Origin: Acholeplasmataceae bacterium UBA5769
GTDB taxonomy: Bacteria; Bacillota_I; Bacilli_A; Acholeplasmatales; Acholeplasmataceae
Length of the DNA stretch: 34,216 nt
Assembly (NCBI GenBank): GCA_002418725.1
Contig: DIER01000025.1
Coordinates: 1-34,216 of the forward strand
Direction of reading: 5' to 3'
The notes under the pieces were generated by a model. It did not search any database. It was not told the DNA's origin and saw nothing but the letters and a program-made list of their open reading frames with translations. How positions within the stretch are numbered: position 1 is the stretch's first letter; each line of letters starts with the position of its first letter. This document shows positions 1-7,079 of this stretch, in pieces. A program made the position numbers and the translations under genes.

Positions 1-75
1 CTTTTAGGTTTACTTTTCATGGGCTTTACCTTCAGTATCTTTGGTTTACTGGATTTATTCATCCCTCAATCCTAA
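1..75 (+). CDS. C-terminal fragment of a probable membrane protein
   Basis: The first 24 codons are an open frame ending in TAA at 73-75. The translated end is strongly hydrophobic (LLGLLFMGFTFSIFGLL, then DLFIPQS), so it looks like the last membrane helix and short tail of an integral membrane protein whose gene begins upstream of the window. A hairpin terminator follows 21 bases after the stop, which supports this being a real gene end. The family cannot be told from so short a piece. Confidence 0.5.
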   Translation, partial: LLGLLFMGFTFSIFGLLDLFIPQS

Positions 76-96
76 GAATTAACAGATACATCACAA

Positions 97-126
97 AAAA
101 AGATGAAGCGAAAACTTCATCTTTTT
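97..126. terminator. Bidirectional Rho-independent terminator
   Basis: A perfect 12-bp stem (97-108 with 115-126, loop CGAAAA) has an A-run on its left flank and a T-run on its right, so it can end transcription both of the gene finishing at 75 and of the minus-strand gene finishing at 130. The two genes are convergent. Confidence 0.9.
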
Positions 127-129
127 ATT

Positions 130-1731
130 CTAATAGGATGCAATGGTACCATCACAACGCTTTTCTGTACCCCCAACATAAATGCCAGTGATGGGGTCTT
201 TTTGAATGATTTGACCCCTACCAAACTGACTTAGCTGAGGTTCAATTTTAATCTCATGACCTTTTTTGATCAGTCCTTGAATGATAGCGTGTGGAACATC
301 TGGTTCAACTAAAATCGTTTTACCTTCCGTCCACTGGAAGCGTGGAGCATCTAAAGCTTGTTGTGGATCCATCCCAAAATCGATCATATTCATCAGCACC
401 TGCACGTGACCCTGAGGTTGCATAAATCCACCCATGACACCAAAAGGACCAATGGGTGTTCTTTGTTTCATTAAAAAACCTGGAATGATGGTATGGTAAG
501 GTCGTTTTTTGGGTTCAACCACATTGTTAGATTTGGGATCTAAGGAGAAGTTATGTCCCCTGTTATGAAGTGCAATCCCCGTGTTTGGTATGACGATACC
601 CGATCCAAACCCCATGTAGTTGGATTGAATCATGGAAACCATGTTACCTTCTTGATCAGCTACAGCAAGATAGACTGTACCAGAACCAATCGGTTTACCG
701 GCTTTTGGATCAAGTGCTTTAATCTTAATTTCTTGACTACGTTTCCATGCATAATTCTTTGATAACATCGATTGAATGGATGTTTTCATGTGCGAAGGGT
801 CTGCGATGTATGCGAGTCCATCTGCAAAAGCTAATTTGATAGCTTCCATTTGTTTATGATAAGTCGTGATCAACTCTTTATCTTTGAAATTAAAGTTTTC
901 CAAGATATTTAAAGCCATTAAAGCAACGATACCTTGACCATTTGGCGGAAGTTCATAGACATCATAACCACGATAAGACACTTTGATCGGATCGACCCAT
1001 TCAGGTGAAAAAGCTTCTAAATCTTCTTTACGGATAAGCCCACCATGTTTTCTTGCATAAGCATCGATTTGATCGGCGATTTTACCACGATAAAACGAAC
1101 TACCGACGGTATCACCAATTTCTTCAAGTGTTGCTGCATGATCTTTTAAAAACCATAGATCTCCTGCTTTGGGTGCCTGAAGTGCTTTGGTAAAAGTGTC
1201 AAACCAGGGGGCATACATTTCATGTTTTAAAGCTTTTTGATAGATTTGGTTGGCATGTTGCCAGTGTGTAGCCACCGTTTTTTGGACAACAAATCCATGT
1301 CTTGCATAATCGATGGCTGGTCTTAAGGCATCTTTAAGTGACAGTTGACCAAAGCGTTTAGAAAGTTGAGCCCAACCTGCAACAGCGCCAGGGACAGTGA
1401 CAGGCGTAAATCCAAAACGGGGCATGTCTTTAAGCCCCATTTTTTTAAGATTATCTAAGGATAAGAGTTTCGGTGCTGGGCCACTTGAATTCAAACCATA
1501 GAGTTGATTTTTATACCAAACGATGGCAAAATTGTCGCCACCGATCCCATTCGACGTTGGTTCAGTCACGGTTAATGTGGCAGCAACTGCGATGGCTGCA
1601 TCAATGGCATTACCACCTCTTCGAAGAACATCGAGGCCAGCTTGAGCCGCTTGAGGTTCAGAAGTTGCAACCATTCCGTGTTTGGCATAGACGACTTGAC
1701 GAATGGATTGATTGATCGTTTTTGTTTCCAT
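130..1731 (-). CDS. Gamma-glutamyltranspeptidase-like Ntn hydrolase (YwrD type)
   Basis: This is a gamma-glutamyltransferase/glutathione hydrolase family protein, a self-cleaving Ntn hydrolase that removes or transfers the gamma-glutamyl group of glutathione-like substrates. The N-terminal region carries the family sequence GLDVLRRGGNAIDAAIA followed by ATLTVTEPTSNGIGGD. The likely processing and catalytic threonine is in GSGTVYLAVAD, around residue 352, and MGGFMQPQGH near the C-terminus matches the oxyanion-loop region. There is no signal peptide, so a cytoplasmic enzyme like Bacillus YwrD is more likely than a secreted GGT. The start is set at the ATG at 1731: the in-frame GTG at 1743 is part of the ribosome site AAGAGGTG, which lies 7 bases before this ATG. 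The gene is monocistronic, with its own promoter and terminator. The exact substrate is unknown. Confidence 0.88.
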   Translation of the reverse strand: METKTINQSIRQVVYAKHGMVATSEPQAAQAGLDVLRRGGNAIDAAIAVAATLTVTEPTSNGIGGDNFAIVWYKNQLYGLNSSGPAPKLLSLDNLKKMGLKDMPRFGFTPVTVPGAVAGWAQLSKRFGQLSLKDALRPAIDYARHGFVVQKTVATHWQHANQIYQKALKHEMYAPWFDTFTKALQAPKAGDLWFLKDHAATLEEIGDTVGSSFYRGKIADQIDAYARKHGGLIRKEDLEAFSPEWVDPIKVSYRGYDVYELPPNGQGIVALMALNILENFNFKDKELITTYHKQMEAIKLAFADGLAYIADPSHMKTSIQSMLSKNYAWKRSQEIKIKALDPKAGKPIGSGTVYLAVADQEGNMVSMIQSNYMGFGSGIVIPNTGIALHNRGHNFSLDPKSNNVVEPKKRPYHTIIPGFLMKQRTPIGPFGVMGGFMQPQGHVQVLMNMIDFGMDPQQALDAPRFQWTEGKTILVEPDVPHAIIQGLIKKGHEIKIEPQLSQFGRGQIIQKDPITGIYVGGTEKRCDGTIASY

Positions 1732-1754
1732 ATCTGTATACACCTCTTAACCTT

Positions 1755-1783
1755 ATTTTACGCTACTTGTGAAGGTGTGTCAA
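1755..1783 (-). promoter_or_regulatory. Promoter of the GGT-like gene
   Basis: On the minus strand, TTGACA (1783-1778) is followed after exactly 17 bases by TAAAAT (1760-1755). The predicted start lies about 15-20 bases before the ATG at 1731, just upstream of the ribosome site. Confidence 0.8.
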
Positions 1784-1789
1784 ACGCCT

Positions 1790-1823
1790 AAAAAAACAAG
1801 GTGATGTTAATCTTCATCACCTT
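1790..1823 (-). terminator. Terminator of the small membrane-protein gene
   Basis: On the minus strand a 9-bp stem AAGGTGATG/CATCACCTT (1823-1815 with 1806-1798) is followed by G and seven T residues. The TAA stop codon of the gene ending at 1807 lies inside the hairpin loop, so the last codons form part of the terminator. Confidence 0.85.
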
Positions 1824-2091
1824 TGTGTTTACGAGATTGAATGAATAAAGTAATGAGCATCACAACGACAGCAAGCAATGCTAGAAATACCCCTAAAACA
1901 GTGTACATGACATCAGCAAAACTACCGCCAGTTACCGTCACCGTTTGACCTAGAATGATCATGAGAATACTTAAAGCTAAGAAGATGAGAGAAGGAATCC
2001 AATAACGTTTCTTTTGTTTTATGACAAGAAATAATCCATAACTTAAACTTAAGACTGAAATGCTGAGAAAAACGATCGTAAATGTGTTCAT
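1807..2091 (-). CDS. Small membrane protein of 94 aa, possibly YesK-like
   Basis: The product is short and hydrophobic, with three probable membrane segments at about residues 4-23, 31-50 and 58-84 and a charged tail ending in SRKHKGDED. Size and pattern of segments resemble the YesK-like small membrane proteins of Firmicutes, but there is no catalytic motif and that match is tentative. The gene is solitary: it has a consensus promoter on the minus strand and its own terminator, so it is expressed as a very short mRNA. The ribosome site is weak (ATGAGCG before the ATG). Function unknown. Confidence 0.7.
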   Translation of the reverse strand: MNTFTIVFLSISVLSLSYGLFLVIKQKKRYWIPSLIFLALSILMIILGQTVTVTGGSFADVMYTVLGVFLALLAVVVMLITLFIQSRKHKGDED

Positions 2092-2112
2092 GTGACGCTC
2101 ATTTTAAGCATG

Positions 2113-2140
2113 ATTATAGTCGAATAATTTTGAATGTCAA
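2113..2140 (-). promoter_or_regulatory. Promoter of the small membrane-protein gene
   Basis: On the minus strand, perfect TTGACA (2140-2135) and perfect TATAAT (2118-2113) are separated by 16 bases. Start of transcription is expected near 2105, leaving a leader of about 14 bases. Confidence 0.85.
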
Positions 2141-2199
2141 ATGATATAGCGTAAAATGATAAAGTGAGGTTCTGGTTATAACGATGTTTGATGTTATTT

Positions 2200-2208
2200 T
2201 GTTATAAT
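2200..2208 (+). promoter_or_regulatory. Extended -10 promoter of the glycosylase-zwf operon
   Basis: TG (2200-2201), one base, then TATAAT (2203-2208). No good -35 hexamer sits 17 bases upstream, as is common for extended -10 promoters. It drives the five-gene operon ending at 6280. Confidence 0.65.
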
Positions 2209-2229
2209 AAAGTAAAGAAGAGGTGTGCT

Positions 2230-2844
2230 ATGCCGATTTTAACATATCATCAAGATTCTCCCATTACGAAGTATCTCATTGAAAAAGATCCTCTGCTTTC
2301 TGATCTGTTCGCTAAAAAAGAGATGATCCATGTCCATGTATCAGAACATTATTTTGAATCACTTGTTGATACAATCATTGCACAACAACTTTCGAGTAAG
2401 GTTGCGAATGTCATTTCAAAGCGTGTTCACGATTTTTTCAATGATCAATTAACGCCTGAATCGATTTTATCTGCAAGCGAAGTTGATCTTCGTTCCTTAG
2501 GGCTTTCTTTTCAAAAAATCAAATATTTAAAAAGTTTGGCGGCATGTCTTCAAAATGGCAGCGTTCATTTTAATGATATTCATCAAATGAATGACCAAGA
2601 AGTTATCGATATGCTCATTCAAATTAAAGGTATTGGTGTGTGGACTGCACAAATGTTTTTAATGTTTTCACTCGGAAGAGAAGATGTTTTTTCAGTCCTA
2701 GATTTGGGTTTAAGAAATGCAGTTAAAAGAATTTATCAAAACGAGCATTTATCACATCAAGATATCGAACGTATTGCCGCAAATTGGGCACCCTATCGTT
2801 CCGTAGTATCACATTATTTATGGCATGCATGGGATACAGAATAA
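2230..2844 (+). CDS. DNA-3-methyladenine glycosylase, AlkA/HhH-GPD family
   Basis: A base-excision repair glycosylase that should remove alkylated purines such as 3-methyladenine. The helix-hairpin-helix motif is at residues 132-140 (IKGIGVWTA), and the catalytic aspartate of the HhH-GPD fold is expected at D158 in VFSVLDLGLRN. At 204 residues it covers the two helical domains and lacks the extra N-terminal beta domain of E. coli AlkA. It has no C-terminal iron-sulfur cysteines, which argues against an endonuclease III. The start is the ATG at 2230, with AAGAGGTG 5 bases before it; an upstream in-frame ATG at 2188 lies before the promoter's -10 box and is rejected. It is the first gene of an operon and is followed 12 bases later by zwf. 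Confidence 0.88.
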   Translation: MPILTYHQDSPITKYLIEKDPLLSDLFAKKEMIHVHVSEHYFESLVDTIIAQQLSSKVANVISKRVHDFFNDQLTPESILSASEVDLRSLGLSFQKIKYLKSLAACLQNGSVHFNDIHQMNDQEVIDMLIQIKGIGVWTAQMFLMFSLGREDVFSVLDLGLRNAVKRIYQNEHLSHQDIERIAANWAPYRSVVSHYLWHAWDTE

Positions 2845-2856
2845 AGGAGAATGACT

Positions 2857-4224
2857 ATGACCTATGATTTAATCATCACCATATTTGGAGCAACCGGAGA
2901 TTTAACCAGTCGTAAACTATTACCCGCGTTGTCCAAATTGATCACTGAAAATCAAATACCAGAAAAAACAAAAATCATTGCACTTGGAAGACGTGATTAT
3001 GATACGAAAACATATTTGGATGTAATGCATGAGAATGCGAAAAAATCACTAGATTTAAATACGCTTCAAAAAATCACACATTATCAAAAAATGGAAATCA
3101 CGGAAGAAAACGATTATAAAACACTGGTCGCATTAATCAAAGAACTCAAGCATGAAAAAACGAGGGAATTGTTTTATCTCGCGATTGGTCCTGAACTTTT
3201 CAGTGTGGTTGCTAAACACATGAACCGCTCAAAACTGGTTGAAAAACAAAATATCAATCAGTCGATTGTTTTTGAGAAACCTTTTGGTCATGATCTACAA
3301 AGCGCAAAAGAAGTTAATGAACTGCTTTGGACTTATTTTGATGAAAAACAGATCTATCGTATCGATCATTATTTGGGTAAAGAAATGATTCAAAACATCA
3401 TGATGGTACGTTTTGCTAACCGTATATTTGAAGAGATCTGGCATAACAGATCGATAAAAAATATTAAGATCATAGCTAAAGAAACCGATGGGATCTTAGG
3501 CCGTGCAGGATATTATGATCAATCCGGTGCACTCAAAGACATGGTGCAATCTCATTTACTTCAAATGCTTTCATTAATTGCGATGGAAGTTCCACTTTCC
3601 TATCACTCTGAAGACGTCAAAAATGAAAAAGTCAAAGTGCTTGAACACTTGAAGTTTGACAAAGAAACGCTTCTTTTTGGTCAATATGACGGTTATCTTG
3701 GGGAAAAAAACATCGAAAAAGATTCGCAAACCGACACTTTTGTCTTTTTAAAGGCATACGTGGAGACGCCACGATTTAAAGGTGTCCCATTCTATTTGAT
3801 GACAGGTAAAAAGCTAGATCAAAAAGAATCACTGATCATCGTAGAATTTGAAGAAACATCTGAACAAAGAAAGTGGAACTTACCCCTATCCACGAATAAA
3901 CTCTATATTAAGATTGCACCACTAGACGGTGTTGGTTTAGTACTTAATTCAAAAGTACCTGGATTAAGAGATGATGTGGAAGAGGTTGAGCTCGAGTATT
4001 GCATTGCATGTAAAGCAGTTGGTAACATGTCAGAAGCGTACGAAAAACTATTGAAAGACATCACTGACCATCATAAAACATTGTTTACCAGATGGGATGA
4101 GATCGAACTTTCGTGGAAGTTTATTGATGCTGTCAAAAAATATCAGGGTTCTCCAACCATCTATCAAAATTATGAGGATTTAAAGCCATTGATTTTAGAA
4201 TTATCCGGTGAGGTGATGCCATGA
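2857..4224 (+). CDS. zwf: Glucose-6-phosphate 1-dehydrogenase
   Basis: Oxidises glucose 6-phosphate to 6-phosphogluconolactone with reduction of NADP+, the entry to the oxidative pentose-phosphate pathway. The N-terminal nucleotide-binding loop reads IFGATGDLTSRKLLPAL (residues 9-25), EKPFGHDL (140-147) is the conserved EKPFG element, and the active-site signature RIDHYLGKE is at 168-176 with its catalytic His and substrate-binding Lys. At 455 residues it is somewhat shorter than the usual 480-500 but has no internal gap at these motifs. AAAGGAG precedes the ATG at 2857 by 7 bases; the ATG at 2851 is too close to it. The stop overlaps the next start by ATGA. It probably supplies NADPH, which fits the fatty-acid synthesis genes further on. 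Confidence 0.95.
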   Translation: MTYDLIITIFGATGDLTSRKLLPALSKLITENQIPEKTKIIALGRRDYDTKTYLDVMHENAKKSLDLNTLQKITHYQKMEITEENDYKTLVALIKELKHEKTRELFYLAIGPELFSVVAKHMNRSKLVEKQNINQSIVFEKPFGHDLQSAKEVNELLWTYFDEKQIYRIDHYLGKEMIQNIMMVRFANRIFEEIWHNRSIKNIKIIAKETDGILGRAGYYDQSGALKDMVQSHLLQMLSLIAMEVPLSYHSEDVKNEKVKVLEHLKFDKETLLFGQYDGYLGEKNIEKDSQTDTFVFLKAYVETPRFKGVPFYLMTGKKLDQKESLIIVEFEETSEQRKWNLPLSTNKLYIKIAPLDGVGLVLNSKVPGLRDDVEEVELEYCIACKAVGNMSEAYEKLLKDITDHHKTLFTRWDEIELSWKFIDAVKKYQGSPTIYQNYEDLKPLILELSGEVMP

Positions 4225-4844
4225 AGATATATGATGTTTCCATGATGATTTCAAAAGATGTTCAAGTATGGAAAAACAAAGAGGCAAAAAAACCTGTTTT
4301 TCATGTGGCATCCGATTTTGAGACAGGATCGACTTATGAGACCAATGTGTGTTTAAACTTACATACGGGAACACACATGGATTTTCCACTTCACATGATT
4401 AAAGATGGTCAAACATCGGACTCACTTGATTTAAATCGTTTGATTCGCAACGTAAAAGTCTTTGATTTAACACATTTGAACGATCGTATTGATGAAAAAG
4501 ATCTCATCAATCTCGACATTCAAGCACATGATTTTGTGCTATTTAAGACAAGAAACTCGTTTGAAGAACACTTTAATCTTCAGTTTATTTACCTACATGT
4601 ATCTGCGGCTTCCTATTTAGCTAAGAAACAAATCTCAGGTGTTGGCGTCGATGCACTTGGTGTTGAACGTGATCAAGCAGGTCACCCAACGCACCATATC
4701 CTGATGGATCAAGATATCATCATCATCGAAGGACTAAGACTTGGTGACGTTCCAGAAGGGAATTATCACATGACAGCCTTACCCATTAAAATGAAGGCTG
4801 TGGAAGCTTTGTTGCTTTCTGTGATACTTACTGACCTAAAATGA
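4221..4844 (+). CDS. Cyclase-family metal-dependent hydrolase (kynurenine formamidase-like)
   Basis: The product has the metal-binding signature of the cyclase family (PF04199): HTGTHMDFPLH at residues 48-58, giving the ligands H48, H52 and D54. Members include arylformamidase/kynurenine formamidase (KynB) and isatin hydrolase. No tryptophan-degradation genes are nearby, so KynB activity should not be assumed. Length, 207 residues, is normal for the family. Translation is coupled to zwf by a 4-base overlap, with GAGGTGATG giving the ribosome site, and the next gene overlaps its stop in the same way. Substrate unknown. Confidence 0.85.
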   Translation: MKIYDVSMMISKDVQVWKNKEAKKPVFHVASDFETGSTYETNVCLNLHTGTHMDFPLHMIKDGQTSDSLDLNRLIRNVKVFDLTHLNDRIDEKDLINLDIQAHDFVLFKTRNSFEEHFNLQFIYLHVSAASYLAKKQISGVGVDALGVERDQAGHPTHHILMDQDIIIIEGLRLGDVPEGNYHMTALPIKMKAVEALLLSVILTDLK

Positions 4845-5353
4845 TTAGAAAAGCGACACAGCAAGATATTACGGCCATATGGGATTTAAGGGTTCAGACA
4901 ACACAGTTACTTAAACAAAGAGGTATCGATCAGTGGCAACATCAAAACCCCACCTATGAAACATTTGTTAGAGACATTCAGTTAGGTGAGTTTTATGTGT
5001 ATGAAAAGGATGGTAAAATCATCGGTATGGTTTCCATCAAAAGTGGTATTGAATCCACCTACAATGTCATCTATGATGGTGCTTGGGGATATGAACATGA
5101 CTATCTAACCATTCATAGGCTTGCGGTTCATAAAAACTACCTTGGACAAAACATTGCTGACGAACTCCTCGATTTTGCAGATCAATTAGCCAAAGATAAA
5201 CATGTAAATTATATACGAATCGATACATACTTCACCAATAAATATGCCATCAAACTTTTTGAGAAACATGGTTATATCTTAAGAGGATGGATTATCCTTG
5301 AACCGGGTGAAGGGGATTTAAAACGTTTAGCATTTGATAAATGGGTGGATTAG
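4841..5353 (+). CDS. GNAT-family N-acetyltransferase
   Basis: The fold is recognised from the acetyl-CoA motif A at about residues 93-110 (RLAVHKNYLGQNIADELL, with the Q-x-x-G-x-A type pyrophosphate loop) and from the C-terminal NKYAIKLFEKHGYILRG segment typical of GNAT beta6-alpha4. The N-terminus (MIRKATQQDITAIWDLR) is the usual first strand and helix. The 170-residue protein is complete. Its ATG overlaps the stop of the cyclase gene, with no clear ribosome site of its own, so it probably depends on translational coupling. The acceptor (amine, peptide or antibiotic) cannot be inferred. Confidence 0.85.
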   Translation: MIRKATQQDITAIWDLRVQTTQLLKQRGIDQWQHQNPTYETFVRDIQLGEFYVYEKDGKIIGMVSIKSGIESTYNVIYDGAWGYEHDYLTIHRLAVHKNYLGQNIADELLDFADQLAKDKHVNYIRIDTYFTNKYAIKLFEKHGYILRGWIILEPGEGDLKRLAFDKWVD

Positions 5354-5356
5354 TCA

Positions 5357-6280
5357 ATGAAAATATGGATAGAGTCCTCATCACTAAAAAAAGAATATGT
5401 CAAACAGATCGTTGATCGGTTTCCATCACATGAGATCGTCACTGAGATCGATCAAGCAGAAGATGCTGAAGTCGCTGTGATGATGCCAACATGGGTTAAA
5501 CCTGAGATTTTAAATCGTATGAAAAACTTAAAACTGATCAAACTTCTCACAGCTGGTTATAATCAAATCGATTTATCAGAACTTAAGCAAAGAAACATCA
5601 AACTCGCTTATGCGAAAGATGTCTTTAGTATAGCCATTGCAGAAGATGTCATCGCTAAGATGTTATACTTCAACCGAAGATTGGGACCTTACCATGACCA
5701 TATGAAAGCACAAAGTTGGACATTTGAACCCGTATCACATGAAATCTATGGCTCAACCATTGGCATCGTCGGGGCTGGTTCTATTGGAGATGAAGTTGCA
5801 AAAAGACTGAAAGCTTTCCATACGCATGTGATCGGTTACAGAAGAACAAAGATGAAACAACCGTTTTACGATGAAATGGTTCACCATCAAGAAGGTTTAA
5901 TGGATCTCGTAAGACGATCTGATTTCATCATCGTTTCAATTCCTTTGACTAAAGATACATATCATATGTTTAATCAAACATTGTTTCAATCGATGAAACA
6001 AACGACATTGTTCATCAATGTTGCAAGAGGAGAAATTGTTGATCAAGATGCATTAATCAACGCGTTAAACCATGACGTCATTCGTGGTGCAGCACTGGAT
6101 GTTACCACACCTGAACCACTACCTAAAGATCATCCATTATGGCGTGCTAAAAACATCTTCATCACGCCACATCAAGCTTCTGCATCACCAAAGATGCATG
6201 AAAGGTTAATTCTTGAAGTTATCGATACATTAAATCGTTACCTTGTGCATGACTCACTTGAAAACATCGTTTCCTTTTAG
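5357..6280 (+). CDS. D-2-hydroxyacid dehydrogenase, NAD(P)-binding
   Basis: A member of the D-isomer-specific 2-hydroxyacid dehydrogenase family, which interconverts 2-keto acids and D-2-hydroxyacids. The Rossmann motif GAGSIG is at 139-144, and the catalytic triad is visible as R224 (INVARGEIVD), E253 (DVTTPEPLP) and H272 (FITPHQAS). After the second strand the sequence YRRTKMKQ has basic residues rather than an acidic one, which suggests NADPH rather than NADH. It resembles the phosphoglycerate dehydrogenase/GhrB-like subgroup, but lacks the ACT domain of SerA, so a broad-specificity keto-acid or glyoxylate reductase is likely. It is the last gene of its operon; a terminator starts right after the stop. 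Confidence 0.87.
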   Translation: MKIWIESSSLKKEYVKQIVDRFPSHEIVTEIDQAEDAEVAVMMPTWVKPEILNRMKNLKLIKLLTAGYNQIDLSELKQRNIKLAYAKDVFSIAIAEDVIAKMLYFNRRLGPYHDHMKAQSWTFEPVSHEIYGSTIGIVGAGSIGDEVAKRLKAFHTHVIGYRRTKMKQPFYDEMVHHQEGLMDLVRRSDFIIVSIPLTKDTYHMFNQTLFQSMKQTTLFINVARGEIVDQDALINALNHDVIRGAALDVTTPEPLPKDHPLWRAKNIFITPHQASASPKMHERLILEVIDTLNRYLVHDSLENIVSF

Positions 6281-6306
6281 CCTATGATACATCATAGGTT
6301 TTTTTT
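6281..6306 (+). terminator. Rho-independent terminator of the zwf operon
   Basis: A 7-bp stem CCTATGA/TCATAGG (6281-6287 with 6292-6298, loop TACA) is followed by a run of eight T residues. It begins at the base after the stop codon. Confidence 0.9.
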
Positions 6307-6336
6307 ATGTGTGAATCGTTTACATCTTCTTTACTC

Positions 6337-6364
6337 TTGACATACATCCTTTTTGTGATAGAAT
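6337..6364 (+). promoter_or_regulatory. Promoter of the acc-fab operon
   Basis: Perfect TTGACA at 6337-6342, 16-base spacer, TAGAAT at 6359-6364. Transcription should begin near 6371, about 250 bases before accB. No other promoter of similar quality was found before accB. Confidence 0.75.
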
Positions 6365-6370
6365 AAACAC

Positions 6371-6623
6371 AGGCATATATTTTGAAATTCAAAACATTTG
6401 AATGCCAAACACTAAGGGAGTGATGCTCCAATCCATGGAATGGTCATGATTGGTTTAAACGTATTACCCATATTGATGAATCATATTTAAACCCCGCATG
6501 GTCATTTGAGTTTGACACATCTTGAGGATGATGAGACAGATCAACAATGTTTGTCAGCTTAACATCAACTTTTGATGCTTGATTCTAGATTTACAAATTT
6601 GAAAAGTGAAATGGTAACTATAT
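6371..6623 (+). ncRNA. Long structured 5' leader of the acc-fab operon
   Basis: About 250 untranslated bases lie between the predicted transcription start and accB. Several helices can form: CCAATC (6428-6433) with GATTGG (6448-6453), extended by ATG/CAT with one bulge; GGTTTAAA (6452-6459) with TTTAAACC (6486-6493); and CATCAA/TTGATG near 6567-6581. The first two helices share bases 6452-6453 and cannot both be complete. accB itself has no convincing ribosome site, and there is no T-run terminator, no T-box sequence and no FapR-like operator. I recognise no known riboswitch class. A cis-acting translational control element is an inference from length and folding only. Confidence 0.45.
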
Positions 6624-7079
6624 ATGACAATCAAAGAAATTCAAAGTATAATCAAGGACTTTGAGAGTTCTACTTTAATGACGTTAGAACTTGAAATGGA
6701 TGGCTTTAAATTAAGACTTTCAAAAAACAAAACAGCTGAAATTCAGCAAGCAACAACGCAATCAAATAAAGAAGAAATTCAAACCACAAATCAAATTCAA
6801 ACCACACAAAAACCTATTCAATTAAATCCGCAAAACGTAATAAAATCACCACTCGTAGGTACTTTTTATGCTGCATCAACACCGAATGGGAAACCATTTG
6901 TTGAAGTTGGAAGTCATGTGAAAAAAGGCCAAGTCGTCTGTATCATCGAAGCGATGAAGATCATGAATGAAATCACCTCTCCTTATGATGGTGTGATCAA
7001 GGAGATTCACGCGAAAAACGGTGATGTCATCGGCTTCAATCATGTATTGATGCGTGTAGGTGATGCCAATGAAAAATAA
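6624..7079 (+). CDS. accB: Biotin carboxyl carrier protein of acetyl-CoA carboxylase
   Basis: Carries the biotin that AccC carboxylates and AccDA uses to make malonyl-CoA. The C-terminal biotinyl domain (about 72-148) contains EAMKIMNEI, with K112 as the biotinylated lysine. The N-terminal 35 residues form the usual helical and hairpin region, linked by a Gln/Thr-rich flexible segment (about 37-70), the counterpart of the Ala/Pro-rich linker of other AccB proteins. At 151 residues the length is standard. This is the first gene of the operon, yet the ATG at 6624 has no good Shine-Dalgarno sequence. An in-frame stop at 6615 excludes a longer form. It overlaps accC by 11 bases. Confidence 0.96.
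   Translation: MTIKEIQSIIKDFESSTLMTLELEMDGFKLRLSKNKTAEIQQATTQSNKEEIQTTNQIQTTQKPIQLNPQNVIKSPLVGTFYAASTPNGKPFVEVGSHVKKGQVVCIIEAMKIMNEITSPYDGVIKEIHAKNGDVIGFNHVLMRVGDANEK

Noticed and set aside
1473..1715. Open frames opposite or out of frame with known genes (also at 553-762, 8143-8529, 11756-12058 and similar)
   Set aside because: They lie wholly or almost wholly over strongly conserved genes, have no ribosome sites and no recognisable products.
4221..4844. Naming the cyclase-family gene kynB
   Set aside because: The metal motif fits the whole family and no tryptophan or kynurenine genes are nearby.
6440..6490. A 16-codon ORF (starting MVMIGL) in the accB leader as a leader peptide
   Set aside because: No ribosome site precedes it, and its codons coincide with the helices of the leader; chance is more likely.
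6371..6623. T-box or FapR control of the fatty-acid operon
   Set aside because: No T-box antiterminator sequence, no terminator T-run, and no FapR-like palindrome could be found.
6611..6664. A short ORF overlapping the accB start in another frame
   Set aside because: Weak ribosome site, too close to its ATG, and no meaningful product.
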